Shown here: in pieces, positions 8,252-17,394 of the stretch
Layout of the letters: the number at the start of each line of letters is the position of its first letter
Position numbering within the stretch: position 1 is the first letter of the stretch
Origin: Chersky-840 sp050011815
Lineage (GTDB): Bacteria; Actinomycetota; Acidimicrobiia; Acidimicrobiales; UBA8190
DNA: 64,000 bases
Direction: 5' to 3'
NCBI GenBank assembly: GCA_050011815.1
Contig: JBEKIJ010000022.1
Coordinates: 38,967-102,966 of the forward strand
Translations under genes and position numbers: made by a program
The notes under the pieces: model-generated
Database searches by the model: none
What the model was told of the DNA's origin: nothing
Seen by the model: the letters and a program-made list of their open reading frames with translations, nothing else

Positions 8252-9433
8252 TCAGGCCCGGGGCAGCCCGAGCACCCGCTCGGCCACCACGTTGCGCTGG
8301 ATCTCGTTGGTCCCGGCGTAGATCGGCCCGGCCAGGGCGAAGAGGAACCCGTCGAGCCACGGCGGTGGCCGTCCCTCCTCGTCGAGCATCTCGGCCTCCT
8401 CACCGAGAAGCGCCAGTGCGGCGGTGTGGATGGCGAGGTCGGTCTCGGACCAGAACAGCTTGTTCATCGACGCCTCGGGGCCCACGCCCCCGCCCTCGAG
8501 CACCCGCGTCACGGTCCAGTAGGTCTGCAGCCGGTAGGCCTCGGCATCGATCACGGCCCGGGCCACGTCGTCGGCGTGACGCCCGGCGCGTCCGGGGTCG
8601 GCGGCGACCTGGCGGCGGTACAGCTCGACGAGGCGCGCCCCGGCCTCGGTGTACCGGGCCGGGCTCCGCAGCGACAGGCCCCGCTCGGAGCCCGCCGTGG
8701 CCATGGCCACCTTCCACCCCTCACCGACGCCCCCCAGGACCTGGGTGTCGGGGACCTCGACATCCTCGAAGAAGACCTCGGCGAACCCCGTCTCGCCGTC
8801 GAGCTGGGCGATGGGCCGGACCGTCACCCCGGGACTGTCCATCTTCACCAGGAAGTAGGTGAGGCCCCGATGGCGCTGCGCCTCGGGATCGGTGCGGAAC
8901 AGCCCGAAGATCCAGTCGGCGAAGGCGCCCCGCGAGCACCACGTCTTCTGCCCGTTGAGCACCCACCCCTCGCCGGAGTCCGACCGGGTGGCCCGGCTCC
9001 GGATGGCGGCGAGGTCGCTCCCGGCGTCGGGCTCGGACCATCCCTGGCACCAGATCTCCTCCCCCGACGCCATGGCGGGGAGGTACCGAGCCTGTTGCTC
9101 GGCCGTCCCGAACTCGAAGACCGTGGGGGCCAGGAGGAAGATGCCGTTCTGCCCCACCCGGGTGGGGGCCCCGGCCCGGTAGTACTCCTCCTCGAAGATC
9201 AGCCACTCGAGGAGCCCCACCCCCCGCCCCCCGTACTCCTCGGGCCACGACACCACCGACCACCGGGCGTCGAACATGGTCCGCTCCCAGGCCCGGTGGG
9301 CCTCGAACCCCCCGGCCGTGTCGAGCGACGGGAGCGGCCCGGTCCCCGCCCCCGCCGACGGGGCGTTGGCCTCGAGCCACGACCGGACCTCGGCCCGGAA
9401 CCGCTCCTGCTCAGGGGTGAACCGGAGGTCCAT
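8252..9433 (-). CDS. Acyl-CoA dehydrogenase, large subunit type (second pair)
   Basis: From the ATG at MDLRFTPEQERFRAEV the protein has 393 residues. The frame opens 13 codons earlier, but the family normally begins at this Met. CQGWSEPDAGSDLAAI and NGQKTWCSRGAFADW are the FAD/substrate-binding segments, and AGTNEIQRNVVAERVLGL closes the fold. It is the first gene of a two-gene minus-strand operon and diverges from the thiolase gene with a 107-base gap that must hold both promoters. I found no palindromic CAAG-CTTG type site (the mycobacterial KstR2 operator) in that gap. Confidence 0.88.
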   Translation of the reverse strand: MDLRFTPEQERFRAEVRSWLEANAPSAGAGTGPLPSLDTAGGFEAHRAWERTMFDARWSVVSWPEEYGGRGVGLLEWLIFEEEYYRAGAPTRVGQNGIFLLAPTVFEFGTAEQQARYLPAMASGEEIWCQGWSEPDAGSDLAAIRSRATRSDSGEGWVLNGQKTWCSRGAFADWIFGLFRTDPEAQRHRGLTYFLVKMDSPGVTVRPIAQLDGETGFAEVFFEDVEVPDTQVLGGVGEGWKVAMATAGSERGLSLRSPARYTEAGARLVELYRRQVAADPGRAGRHADDVARAVIDAEAYRLQTYWTVTRVLEGGGVGPEASMNKLFWSETDLAIHTAALALLGEEAEMLDEEGRPPPWLDGFLFALAGPIYAGTNEIQRNVVAERVLGLPRA

Positions 9434-9540
9434 GGCCCGGAATCTGACACACCGCCAGATCTTGGGCAACAATCGAACGACCCGGGGCGTTGCAGTGGTG
9501 GGGCCCGGAATGGCCCGGAACCGGGCACAGGAGGTTTCGA

Positions 9541-10698
9541 ATGCCCAATGCCGTGATCGTGGACGCGGTGCGCACCCCGGTGGGGCGCCGCAACGGCAAG
9601 CTGTCGGGCTGGCACGCCGTCGACCTCGCCGCCGCGCCGCTCCGGGCGCTGGTCGAGCGCAACGACCTCGATCCCGCCCTCGTCGAGGACGTGGTCATGG
9701 GGTGCACCATGACCGTCGGCGAGCAGGCCATGAACATCGGCCGCAACGCCGCCCTGGCGGCGGGCTTCCCCGACACCGTGCCGGGGACCACCGTCGACCG
9801 CCAATGCGGCTCCGCCCAGCAGGCGATCCACTTTGCGGCCCAAGCGGTCATGTCCGGCGCCATGGACATCGTCATCGGCGCCGGGGTCGAGTCCATGACC
9901 CGGGTGCCGATCGGGTCCACCACCGATCCCGGCCCGGGCGAGGCCTACGGGCCCACCGTCCACGCCCGCTTCGAATTCATCCACCAGGGTCTCTCGGCCG
10001 AGGAGATCGCCCGGCGCTGGGCCATCGGGCGCGACGAGATGGACGCCTTCGCCCTGCAGTCCCACCGGCGGGCCGCCCGGGCCCAGGACGAGGGGCGCTT
10101 CGCCGCCGAGCTCGTGCCCCTGTCGTCCCCGGGCCCCGACGGGGACGCCACCATCGATGCCGACGAGGGTGTCCGTCGCGACACGAGCATCGAGAAGCTC
10201 GGCAGCCTGATCCCGGCATTCACCGAAGACGGTTCGGTGACGGCCGGGACGTCGTCGCAGATCTCCGACGGGGCGGCGGCTGTGCTCGTCATGAGCGAGG
10301 AGCGCGCCGTCTCCCTGGGACTGCGTCCCCGTGCCCGCTTCCACACCTTCGCCGTGGCCGCCAACGATCCCGTCATCATGCTCACCGCCCCCATCCCCGC
10401 CACCCGGCTCGTGCTCGACAAGGCCAAGTTGCGCCTCGAGGACATGGACGTGGTGGAGATCAACGAGGCCTTCGCCTCGGTCGTGCTGGCCTGGGAACGC
10501 GAGCTCCATCCCGACATGGACCGCGTCAACCCCAACGGGGGCGCCATCGCCATCGGTCACCCCACGGGATGCTCGGGAGCCCGCCTCATGGCCACGATGC
10601 TCAACGAGCTCGAGCGCACCGGCGGTCGTTACGGGCTGCAGACGATGTGCGAGGGTGGCGGCCAGGCCAACGCCACCATCATCGAACGCCTGGGCTGA
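9541..10698 (+). CDS. Acetyl-CoA acetyltransferase-type thiolase, FadA6-like
   Basis: The start ATG follows AGGAGG by 6 bases, giving 385 residues. All thiolase residues are visible: Cys89 in DRQCGSAQQA (acyl-enzyme nucleophile), His340 in AIGHPTGCSGAR and Cys370 in TMCEGGGQAN. The C-terminal VNPNGGAIAIGHP and GGRYGLQTMCEGGG segments closely resemble FadA6, the mycobacterial thiolase that cleaves the acyl-CoA left after the last steroid ring is opened. The ipd cluster nearby supports that role. A general beta-ketothiolase of fatty-acid breakdown is the alternative. The track upstream of the ATG is open but lacks family sequence. Confidence 0.9.
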   Translation: MPNAVIVDAVRTPVGRRNGKLSGWHAVDLAAAPLRALVERNDLDPALVEDVVMGCTMTVGEQAMNIGRNAALAAGFPDTVPGTTVDRQCGSAQQAIHFAAQAVMSGAMDIVIGAGVESMTRVPIGSTTDPGPGEAYGPTVHARFEFIHQGLSAEEIARRWAIGRDEMDAFALQSHRRAARAQDEGRFAAELVPLSSPGPDGDATIDADEGVRRDTSIEKLGSLIPAFTEDGSVTAGTSSQISDGAAAVLVMSEERAVSLGLRPRARFHTFAVAANDPVIMLTAPIPATRLVLDKAKLRLEDMDVVEINEAFASVVLAWERELHPDMDRVNPNGGAIAIGHPTGCSGARLMATMLNELERTGGRYGLQTMCEGGGQANATIIERLG

Positions 10699-10759
10699 CC
10701 GCCCGCTCCGGATCGGCAGCGGACCGCCCCGCCGCCCTCCGAGAAGCCCACCGACGGGA

Positions 10760-11137
10760 TCAGCTGTAGTCGACCTTCCCCGCCCCGGGCACGCCGATGG
10801 CGAAGGCGAGACCCCGCAGCGGCGCGTGCTCGCTGGCGGGCCAGATGCTGTGGGTCGTGTCCGGCGGCGTGTAGACGAGGTCGCCGGCGTGCACCTCGCG
10901 CTCCTCGTCGGCGATCTTCATGATCCCGTGACCCGACAGGATGTAATAGAACTCGTGGGTCGGGTGCGAGTGCGCATCGACGGCCCCGCCCCCGGCGATC
11001 TCCCACTCGCTCACGAGCTCGAGGAACCCGCCGTCGGTGGCAGCCCGCATCTCCTGGGGAGGGACGAGCCACCACACCGGCGTGGTGCCGTTGTGCTCGA
11101 TGGTGGGAGCCATGTCCTCGATCGACCGGATGTCCAT
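10760..11137 (-). CDS. Cupin-domain protein
   Basis: The 125-residue protein is a single small beta-barrel. Motif 1 is seen as DAHSHPTHEFYYILSGHG, with the His residues and Glu that bind the metal, and motif 2 as GDLVYTPPDTTHSIW with the last His. A GGAGGAGG ribosome-binding site precedes the ATG. Cupins of this size act as dioxygenases, isomerases or small-molecule sensors; nothing here separates these. It is convergent with the thiolase gene and lies downstream, on the same strand, of the ipd run but separated by almost 200 bases with a tandem repeat. Confidence 0.82.
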   Translation of the reverse strand: MDIRSIEDMAPTIEHNGTTPVWWLVPPQEMRAATDGGFLELVSEWEIAGGGAVDAHSHPTHEFYYILSGHGIMKIADEEREVHAGDLVYTPPDTTHSIWPASEHAPLRGLAFAIGVPGAGKVDYS

Positions 11138-11157
11138 GCCCGCCTCCTCCTTCGCCC

Positions 11158-11201
11158 AGTCCGACGGCAGTCCGACGGCACTCCGACGGCAGTCCGACGG
11201 C
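11158..11201. repeat. 11-bp tandem repeat, 4 copies
   Basis: Four head-to-tail copies of AGTCCGACGGC, the third with one change (ACTCCGACGGC), lie just upstream of the cupin gene start. The repeat is not part of a reading frame I accept. It would be prone to copy-number change by slippage and could alter the cupin gene's upstream region. Confidence 0.9.
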
Positions 11202-11329
11202 CACGGTAGTGCAGTGAGTGTGACGGTCAGCTCCTGCCCGCACCCGTCATGCCGTCGAGGGACGGCCCGTCGACCCGACCCCGCACCCCGAGAGGTCGGG
11301 CGGCGGAGTCGAGGATCGGGTTGTGTGGA

Positions 11330-12403
11330 TCAGCGGTGCTCGAAGCGGGCCAGGGTGGCGTTGGCCTCGGTCACGATGGCGCCGATGATCTCGGCCACCG
11401 TGGGGAGGGCGTCGATGACACCGACGACCTGACCGGTGGGCAACACGCCCACGTCGGTGCGCCCCTCGACGAGCGCCGCCTTGGTCATCATGGGCGCGTT
11501 GGCGGCCATGACCACCTGAGCCCAGGAGAGCTCGTTGCCCTCCTTCATGGCGCGACCCTCGCGCAGCAGCGCCCGTAACGACGTGCGCGTCTGGCGTCGG
11601 AAGGCCAGGGCGTTGCGAAGGGCGCGGGGCAGGGCCGCCACTCGACCCGCACCTTCGAGATGGTCCACGACCTCGGTGCGGATCACGCGCTGGGGTGCAC
11701 CGTCGACGCGGGTGGTGACGACGGTGCCGGTCACCGCGGTGCCCAGGTAGATCTTCTTCACGTCCTCGGGAACCGTGCTCTCCTGGCTGAGGAGGAAGCG
11801 CGTCCCCATGGCGATGCCCGCCGCGCCGTAGGCGAGGGCGGCCACGAGCCCCCGGCCGCTCGAGAACCCCCCCGCCCCGATGACCGCCACCCGGTCGCCG
11901 ACGGCGTCGCACACCTGGGGAAGCAACAGTGACGTCGGCACCTGGCCGGTATGGCCGCCGCCTTCGGCGCCCTGGGCGATGACGCCGTGGACCCCCCACT
12001 CGGCCACCTTCTCGGCGTGGCGCCGGGCGCCCACGGTGGGGATGACGACCACGCCCGCGTCGCGCAGCGTTGCCACCATGTCGGGGCGCGGCGCCTGGGC
12101 GAAGCTCGCCACCTTCACCCCCGCCTCGACGAGCAGGGCGATGCGCTGGGCGGAGTCGGGGGCGTCGCTGCGCAGGTTGACGCCGAAGGGCGCGTCGGTG
12201 CGCGCCTTCACCTCGGCCACCGCCTCGCGCAGCTCGTCGACGGTCATCGTCGCCGACGCCAGGATCCCGAGCGCCCCGGCGTTGGCGGTGGCGGCCACCA
12301 GGCGGGGACCGGCCACCCACCCCATGCCGGTCTGCACGATCGGGTACCGCACCCCGACCATCTCGCACAGCCGGGTGCGCAGCGCGGGGTGCGGGTCGGG
12401 CAA
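11330..12403 (-). CDS. ipdC: IpdC-type flavin oxidoreductase (nitronate monooxygenase family)
   Basis: The 357-residue TIM-barrel protein carries the family marks GVRYPIVQTGMGWVAG, GALGILASATMT, the GAEGGGHTG phosphate-binding loop and GIAMGTRFLLS. Sequence along its whole length resembles mycobacterial IpdC (Rv3553), a flavin-dependent enzyme needed to introduce unsaturation before the last two steroid rings are opened. It follows echA20-ipdA-ipdB in the same order as in Mycobacterium. The start used is a TTG; the family core begins a few residues later at LRTRLCEMVG, so a slightly shorter form is possible. The gap to ipdB is 47 bases. Confidence 0.88.
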   Translation of the reverse strand: MPDPHPALRTRLCEMVGVRYPIVQTGMGWVAGPRLVAATANAGALGILASATMTVDELREAVAEVKARTDAPFGVNLRSDAPDSAQRIALLVEAGVKVASFAQAPRPDMVATLRDAGVVVIPTVGARRHAEKVAEWGVHGVIAQGAEGGGHTGQVPTSLLLPQVCDAVGDRVAVIGAGGFSSGRGLVAALAYGAAGIAMGTRFLLSQESTVPEDVKKIYLGTAVTGTVVTTRVDGAPQRVIRTEVVDHLEGAGRVAALPRALRNALAFRRQTRTSLRALLREGRAMKEGNELSWAQVVMAANAPMMTKAALVEGRTDVGVLPTGQVVGVIDALPTVAEIIGAIVTEANATLARFEHR

Positions 12404-12450
12404 CCCCGCACCCGGCGCGGCCGGGGCCGCGTCGGCGGCGGACGGCGGTG

Positions 12451-13218
12451 TCAGGACGGGATCTCCTTTTCCCGCAGCGCCTTGGGATCGAGGACCTCGC
12501 GGATCAGCTCGAGCTCCTCCGCGGTCGGCATCGGCGTGGTGGGAACGGGGTCGGGCACCACGAGCTCGAAGCCCGTGGCACCCAGCACCTCTTCCACCTC
12601 CACCCCGGGGTGAACCGACCGGACCCGCATGGCGTGATCGGGGGTGTCGAAGTCGAAGATCCCGAGGTTCGACACCACTACGCGGACGTCATGGAAGCGG
12701 GTGGCCGAGGGCCCCGCGGCGGCGGCGCGGTCGTAGCCCACCCCGCACACCATGTCGACGTGCTCCACGAAGCTGCGCGCCGTGTGGGCCGGGACCCAGT
12801 AGCTCGTGGTGTGGTTGAGGCTGTTGCCCGGTGCGCCCCGCACCCCGATGAGCTGGGCCTTGGGTCGCGCCCACTCGCCGATGGCGCTGAGGTTCTGGTT
12901 GCCGAACCGGTCCACCTGCGACGCCATCATCATGATGTGGCGCCGTCCCGACCACACCACGTCGAACACCCGCCGGTAGGGCATCCACGCCTCGAGCACG
13001 AGCTCGTCGCGCCCCGAGGACACCGACGGCGTGTTGGCCATGAGGGCGGCCTCGCCGTCGGTGAGCACGAGGTCGGGCTCGAAGGTGAGCCGGGCCAGGC
13101 GGGCGCCGATCTGGGGCACGGTGCCGAAGGGACTGGCCATCACCTCACCGTCGCCCCGCCAGGCCTCGGCGCAGGCCACGACGCACACCTCGGCTCTCGT
13201 GATCTCGATCTCAGCCAT
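12451..13218 (-). CDS. ipdB: IpdB, beta subunit of steroid ring-opening CoA-transferase-family hydrolase
   Basis: The start ATG overlaps the ipdA stop (ATGA), giving 255 residues beginning MAEIEITRAEVCVVACAEAW. The fold is that of class I CoA-transferase beta chains: the GEVMASPFGTVPQIGARLA segment, the TDGEAALMANT turn and the MMASQVDRFGNQN strand. IpdAB in mycobacteria does not transfer CoA; it hydrolyses the last steroid carbon ring of the COCHEA-CoA intermediate. Beta chains of true transferases carry a catalytic Glu in a (S)ENG motif; the matching GEAALMANTPS region here does not show ENG, in keeping with the hydrolase branch. Confidence 0.88.
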   Translation of the reverse strand: MAEIEITRAEVCVVACAEAWRGDGEVMASPFGTVPQIGARLARLTFEPDLVLTDGEAALMANTPSVSSGRDELVLEAWMPYRRVFDVVWSGRRHIMMMASQVDRFGNQNLSAIGEWARPKAQLIGVRGAPGNSLNHTTSYWVPAHTARSFVEHVDMVCGVGYDRAAAAGPSATRFHDVRVVVSNLGIFDFDTPDHAMRVRSVHPGVEVEEVLGATGFELVVPDPVPTTPMPTAEELELIREVLDPKALREKEIPS

Positions 13219-14096
13219 CACGCCCCGCCCCCGTGCCCCGCCGCCACCGACGCCTCGCGCACCGCGGCGCGGTACCCGGCCTCGTCGGTCTGCAAGAAGC
13301 GGGCATCGAAGGCGGCCCACGCCTCGGGATCGGCGGCCGCGGAGGCATAGGCCTTCTGGAAGGCCTCGTCGCGGTCGTAGTCGGGGGGACACGACGTGAA
13401 ATGGGCACCCCCGGGGACCTCGGCCACGGCGTCGGTCATGAGCCGGTTGATGGTGACGGTCTGGATGGGGCCCTCGTCGAGGAGCCGGCCCGGTTCGACC
13501 ACCTTCTCGGCGGTGACGAAGCGTCGCCGGGCGGCCCCCAGGAACAGCTCGTCGAAGAAGGGGTCGGGGCCGAGCAGCTGCCCGTTGCCGTGGGTGTCGG
13601 CCCGGTTCACGTGGACGAAGGCGGCGTCGAGTGACAACGCCGGCATGGCCACCAATTCCTCGCCGTCGTCATACGGCGAGCGCACGGTGCGCAGGCCGGG
13701 GTTCACCGCCATGACGTCGGATCCCAGCCCGGCGCGCGTGGGCAGGAAGGGCAGCCGCTGCGAGGCGGCCAGCAAACCCAGGTAGAACATGCCCTCGTCG
13801 ATCTCCATAGCCTCGATGGTCCCGCCTTGGCGGGCCTTGCGGAAATGGGGGTCGAGGGCGATGGAGTCCAGGGTCACGAAGGCGTACACGGCCTTGCGGA
13901 CACGTCCCGCCGCGCACAGCAGGCCCACGTCGGGGCCCCCGTAGGAGACGACGGTGAGGTCACGGATCCCGGCCGCCACGATGGCCCGCACGACCGCCAT
14001 GGGCTTGCGCCGCGATCCCCATCCCCCGAACCCGATGGTCATGCCGTCGTGCAGCTCGCCCACCATGTCGTCGACGGTGGCCCGCTTGTCGCTCAC
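13218..14096 (-). CDS. ipdA: IpdA, alpha subunit of steroid ring-opening CoA-transferase-family hydrolase
   Basis: The 292-residue length equals that of mycobacterial IpdA. The N-terminal GMTIGFGGWGSRRKPMAVVR loop is the CoA-binding glycine loop of the family, with the double-Arg variant typical of IpdA. Later strands SYGGPDVGLLCAAGRV and LDAAFVHVNRADTHGNGQ are also present. Together with IpdB it opens the final steroid ring to give an acyclic keto-diacyl-CoA that a FadA6-type thiolase then cleaves. It starts 10 bases after the echA20 stop and overlaps ipdB, so the three are one translation-coupled unit. Confidence 0.9.
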   Translation of the reverse strand: MSDKRATVDDMVGELHDGMTIGFGGWGSRRKPMAVVRAIVAAGIRDLTVVSYGGPDVGLLCAAGRVRKAVYAFVTLDSIALDPHFRKARQGGTIEAMEIDEGMFYLGLLAASQRLPFLPTRAGLGSDVMAVNPGLRTVRSPYDDGEELVAMPALSLDAAFVHVNRADTHGNGQLLGPDPFFDELFLGAARRRFVTAEKVVEPGRLLDEGPIQTVTINRLMTDAVAEVPGGAHFTSCPPDYDRDEAFQKAYASAAADPEAWAAFDARFLQTDEAGYRAAVREASVAAGHGGGA

Positions 14097-14106
14097 GTGA
14101 ACGCGC

Positions 14107-14865
14107 TCACGTGGAGGTGTCCGCGTCGCGCTTCTCGACGAAGGCCTGGCGCTGCTCGTCGGCCACGCCCGAGACGTGGAGCTCGTAGGTGAACCCCTGC
14201 TCGAAGCGGTAACTGCGCTTCACGTCGACCGGGTCGATGCCGTTGAGCGATTCCTTGGCCCGGCGGATGATGGTCGGGCTCTTCGAGGCGATGGAGGCCG
14301 CCACCTCGTAGGCGGCATCGACCAATTGGTCCCGGGGCACGACCCGCAGCACCGACCCGTAGTGGTGGAGTTCCGCCGCGGTGGCCGGCTGGGCGCTGTA
14401 CACCATGGACCGCATCCGGTGCTGGGGCACGAGCCGGGCCAGATGGGTGGCGGCGCCCAGCGCGCCCCGGTCGACCTCGGGCAGTCCGAAGGTGGCGTCG
14501 TCGGAGGCCACCACGATGTCGGCGTTGCCGGCGATGCCGATGCCGCCGCCGAGGCAGAAGCCCTGCACCGCCGCGATCACCGGGACCTCACAGTCGTAGA
14601 CCGCGGCGAACGCCGCCGCGCAGCCCCGGTTCACCCCCACGAGCGCCTCGTCGCCTTTGGCCTGGATCTCTTTGATGTCCACCCCGGCGCAGAACCCTCG
14701 TCCCTCGGCCCGCACCACCACCACCCGCACCGAAGGGATGGCGCCGGCCGCCAGCACCGCGTCGGCGAAGGCGAACCATGCCGCCACGTCGAGGGCGTTC
14801 ACGGGGGGGACGTCGATGACCACCTCGGCGGTGCCCGGCGAGCGCTCGTGTGTCTCGATACCCAT
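14107..14865 (-). CDS. echA20: EchA20-type enoyl-CoA hydratase/hydrolase (steroid ring D opening)
   Basis: The 252-residue crotonase-fold protein matches mycobacterial EchA20 along its length: VPPVNALDVAAWF, AEGRGFCAGVDIKEIQ, NRGCAAAF, QGFCLGGGIG (oxyanion hole), GLPEVDRGALGAATHL and QGFTYELHVSGVADE. In mycobacteria it hydrolyses ring D of the bicyclic CoA thioester made from HIP (the two-ring propionate left after rings A/B are removed). It heads the echA20-ipdA-ipdB-ipdC run. The 158 bases upstream, up to the acyltransferase gene on the same strand, should hold the promoter, but I see no recognised steroid-regulator palindrome there. Confidence 0.92.
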   Translation of the reverse strand: MGIETHERSPGTAEVVIDVPPVNALDVAAWFAFADAVLAAGAIPSVRVVVVRAEGRGFCAGVDIKEIQAKGDEALVGVNRGCAAAFAAVYDCEVPVIAAVQGFCLGGGIGIAGNADIVVASDDATFGLPEVDRGALGAATHLARLVPQHRMRSMVYSAQPATAAELHHYGSVLRVVPRDQLVDAAYEVAASIASKSPTIIRRAKESLNGIDPVDVKRSYRFEQGFTYELHVSGVADEQRQAFVEKRDADTST

Positions 14866-15023
14866 GGACGGCTCCAGATCATCGGCGACGACCCGGGGCG
14901 ATCGTCGACCCGGCCCCGGCTGGGATCAGCCGGCACCGGTCCGAGCAGGGTATTCGGTGTTCGGCGCGCCGTGCGAACGGGGCTCCGGGGCACGCCGGTC
15001 ACCCGCCCGCCAGCCCGGAGGCC

Positions 15024-17252
15024 TCAACCGGTGGGAACCGACGAGGCCGTGCAGGGCAGTTCGGAGTACCACGACGGCGGCGTGAGGGCGAGATCCCCGG
15101 ACCACGATCCCGACGGCGACGCCGCCTGGTGGGCCCGGCCCAGCAAGGCGATGACAGGCAGGATGCGCTGTGCCAGCCACTCCCCCCCGGCCACGGTCAG
15201 GTGCACGCCGTCCCCGCACCGGGCCACCATGCCGTCCACGGTGGCGGAATAGTGCCCGCCCGGCGACAGCCAGGCACCGGCGTCGATCACCGTCACGTTG
15301 CCGTCGCCCGAGAACAGGCGCTGTCCCGAGGTCGTCGCCAGTGACTCGATGATCCGGTTGTCGGTGACGACGCGACTCGGATCGTCCTCGGGCCACGGCA
15401 ACCCGTTGGGCTGGACACCGGTGTCGTAGAAGGGCGAGGTCAAAAAGACGACGTGCGCGCCGCGCGAACCGAGCACCGTGATGGCCTGGTGGAACCGGTT
15501 GACCAGATACGAGTCGAAGCTCGGCTCCCCGATGTTGGTCCAGGTGGAGTCCACCTCCTGGTCGAGGACCTCGCTCCTTGCCATGTAGATGACGACGTCG
15601 GGGTTGAACTGGTCCACCCAGGCCCGCCACTGCGCCAGCAGGGCGTCGGGGTCACCGTTCACGCAGGGCTTCCCGGGCGGGTCCGTGAACCACAGCACCT
15701 GCACCATCTGGTCCATCGACACCGAGCATCCCGGGCTGCCCTCGTTCACCGCCACCACGTCGTACTGCGACATGACGCGCCCGAGCCCGACGCCGAGCGT
15801 CCCCGCCACCGAGTCCCCCACGATGAGCACCTTCACGGGCTCGGTGTAGGTGGAGGTCGTGGACCGCGCCGCCTCCGACGAAGCCCCCGCCCCCGCCGCC
15901 CCCGTCGCCCCCGCCGCCCCCGCCGCCGGGGAGGACCGCGGCGTCTCGAAGGTGGCGCCGGCGCCCACCGCCAAGGTCCCCGGTGTGGCGCCCGCCAGCG
16001 CAGCGCCGTCGACGCGCATCGACGCATCGGCCACGCCGTTCACCCCGACGGTGGCCAGAAACGTGGTGAGCACGGCCAGGGTGGCGGCGACGGGCATGGC
16101 GACCGGCGTCCACCACGTGGGGAGACGGCCCTGACGGATGGGCAGCTCGACCAGGGACGCGGAGGCCGTCGCCACTGCGATGGTGGCCACCAGGCGCACG
16201 CCCAGGAGGGGGTACCCCTGCAGGTGGGTGCGGGGCTCGGAGAGCACGAGCACGAGCGGCCAGTACCAGAGGTACATGCCGTAGGAGATGCGACCCACGT
16301 AGCGCAACGGTCTGAAGGACAGCACGGTGGCGATGCGGCTGGCCGGCAGGTCCGCCACACAGGCGATGACCCCGGTGGTGCACAGGGCCGCCACGAAGAA
16401 GCCGCCTCGGAACACCCACAGGGAGCTCTGGGGGACCCTCGTCCACAACAAGGCGGTCCCGACGATCCCCGCCACTCCCCACACCCACAGCGCCGATCGG
16501 GCCCGGCGGGAGCGGGCCGGGCCCCACAGCGCCGTCCCGAGGGCGAGAGCGGCGCCGACCAGGATCGCCTGGGCGCGGGTGTCGCTGCCGTAGAAGCTGC
16601 GCGTGGTGTCGCCACCGCCGTGGACCAGCACCGCCATCCACAGCGCCGAGGCGACCGCACCGCCGGCGGCGACACCGAAGAGCACACCCAGACGACGGCG
16701 CCGAGCACCGCCGCCTTGTGACCAGGGCCGACGGACCTTGAGCACCACCAGGACCACGATCGGCCACACCAGGTAGAACTGCTCCTCGATGGCGAGGGAC
16801 CAGGTGTGGAGCAACGGTGAGGGTCGGCTCGCGGCGAGGAAGTAATTGAAGTAATTGGTGTGGTCGGCGATGAAGTGCCAGTTGGCCACGTAGAACACCG
16901 TCGCCAGCGTGTCGCCGCGCAGTGAGGGGCTCCCGAAGATCTGCGGCCACAGGGCCGCTCCGGCCCCGACGGCGGTGAGCATCAGGAACAGGGCGGGAAG
17001 CAGCCGCCGGGCGCGGCGCGACCAGAACCCCGCCAGAGAGATCGTGTCGGTCTGTCGCCATTCGGCAACGAGGAGCGAGGTGATGAGATAGCCCGACAGG
17101 GCGAAGAACACGTCGACGCTCAGGAAGCCACCGGGGATGGTCGCCACCGTGTGGGTGGCGATGACCGCCACCACCGCCACGCCTCGGATGCCGTCCAGGC
17201 CGGGCAGGTAGGGCAACGAGATCGGCGACGCGCGGCGCGTGCTCGTTCTCAT
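15024..17252 (-). CDS. OafA/YrhL-type membrane acyltransferase with C-terminal SGNH domain
   Basis: The ATG used has GGAGG 5 bases upstream; the product is 742 residues. Residues about 10-400 form an acyltransferase-3 domain with some ten membrane spans: YLPGLDGIRGVAVVAVIATH (catalytic His of the family), FFALSGYLITSLL, WSRRARRLLPALF and HTWSLAIEEQFYLVWP. After an Ala/Gly-rich linker, the C-terminal part begins VLIVGDSVAGTLGVGL, the GDS block of SGNH hydrolases, and ends near DGVHLTVAGGEWLA, the Asp-x-x-His block. Such proteins O-acylate cell-envelope glycans, carrying an acyl group across the membrane and transferring it outside. The target polymer is unknown. Confidence 0.9.
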   Translation of the reverse strand: MRTSTRRASPISLPYLPGLDGIRGVAVVAVIATHTVATIPGGFLSVDVFFALSGYLITSLLVAEWRQTDTISLAGFWSRRARRLLPALFLMLTAVGAGAALWPQIFGSPSLRGDTLATVFYVANWHFIADHTNYFNYFLAASRPSPLLHTWSLAIEEQFYLVWPIVVLVVLKVRRPWSQGGGARRRRLGVLFGVAAGGAVASALWMAVLVHGGGDTTRSFYGSDTRAQAILVGAALALGTALWGPARSRRARSALWVWGVAGIVGTALLWTRVPQSSLWVFRGGFFVAALCTTGVIACVADLPASRIATVLSFRPLRYVGRISYGMYLWYWPLVLVLSEPRTHLQGYPLLGVRLVATIAVATASASLVELPIRQGRLPTWWTPVAMPVAATLAVLTTFLATVGVNGVADASMRVDGAALAGATPGTLAVGAGATFETPRSSPAAGAAGATGAAGAGASSEAARSTTSTYTEPVKVLIVGDSVAGTLGVGLGRVMSQYDVVAVNEGSPGCSVSMDQMVQVLWFTDPPGKPCVNGDPDALLAQWRAWVDQFNPDVVIYMARSEVLDQEVDSTWTNIGEPSFDSYLVNRFHQAITVLGSRGAHVVFLTSPFYDTGVQPNGLPWPEDDPSRVVTDNRIIESLATTSGQRLFSGDGNVTVIDAGAWLSPGGHYSATVDGMVARCGDGVHLTVAGGEWLAQRILPVIALLGRAHQAASPSGSWSGDLALTPPSWYSELPCTASSVPTG

Positions 17253-17394
17253 CGCACCTCCGCAATCCCCCCCGGAGAACGCACCCCGACGTCCTTGCCC
17301 AGCCCTCCCGGGAGTCTTCTTGGTGTCCGGCGAGAGCGTCAAGGGCACCCCGGAGGCCGTCGTCATCACCAACGCACCTCGTCGGGTCCTTGGC

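Noticed and set aside
7131..8321. 396-codon plus-strand frame opposite the second small dehydrogenase
   Set aside because: Same reason: low-complexity shadow of a well-supported minus-strand enzyme gene.
11158..11201. Possible CRISPR array
   Set aside because: Units are 11 bp, directly adjacent, with no spacers; this is a simple tandem repeat.
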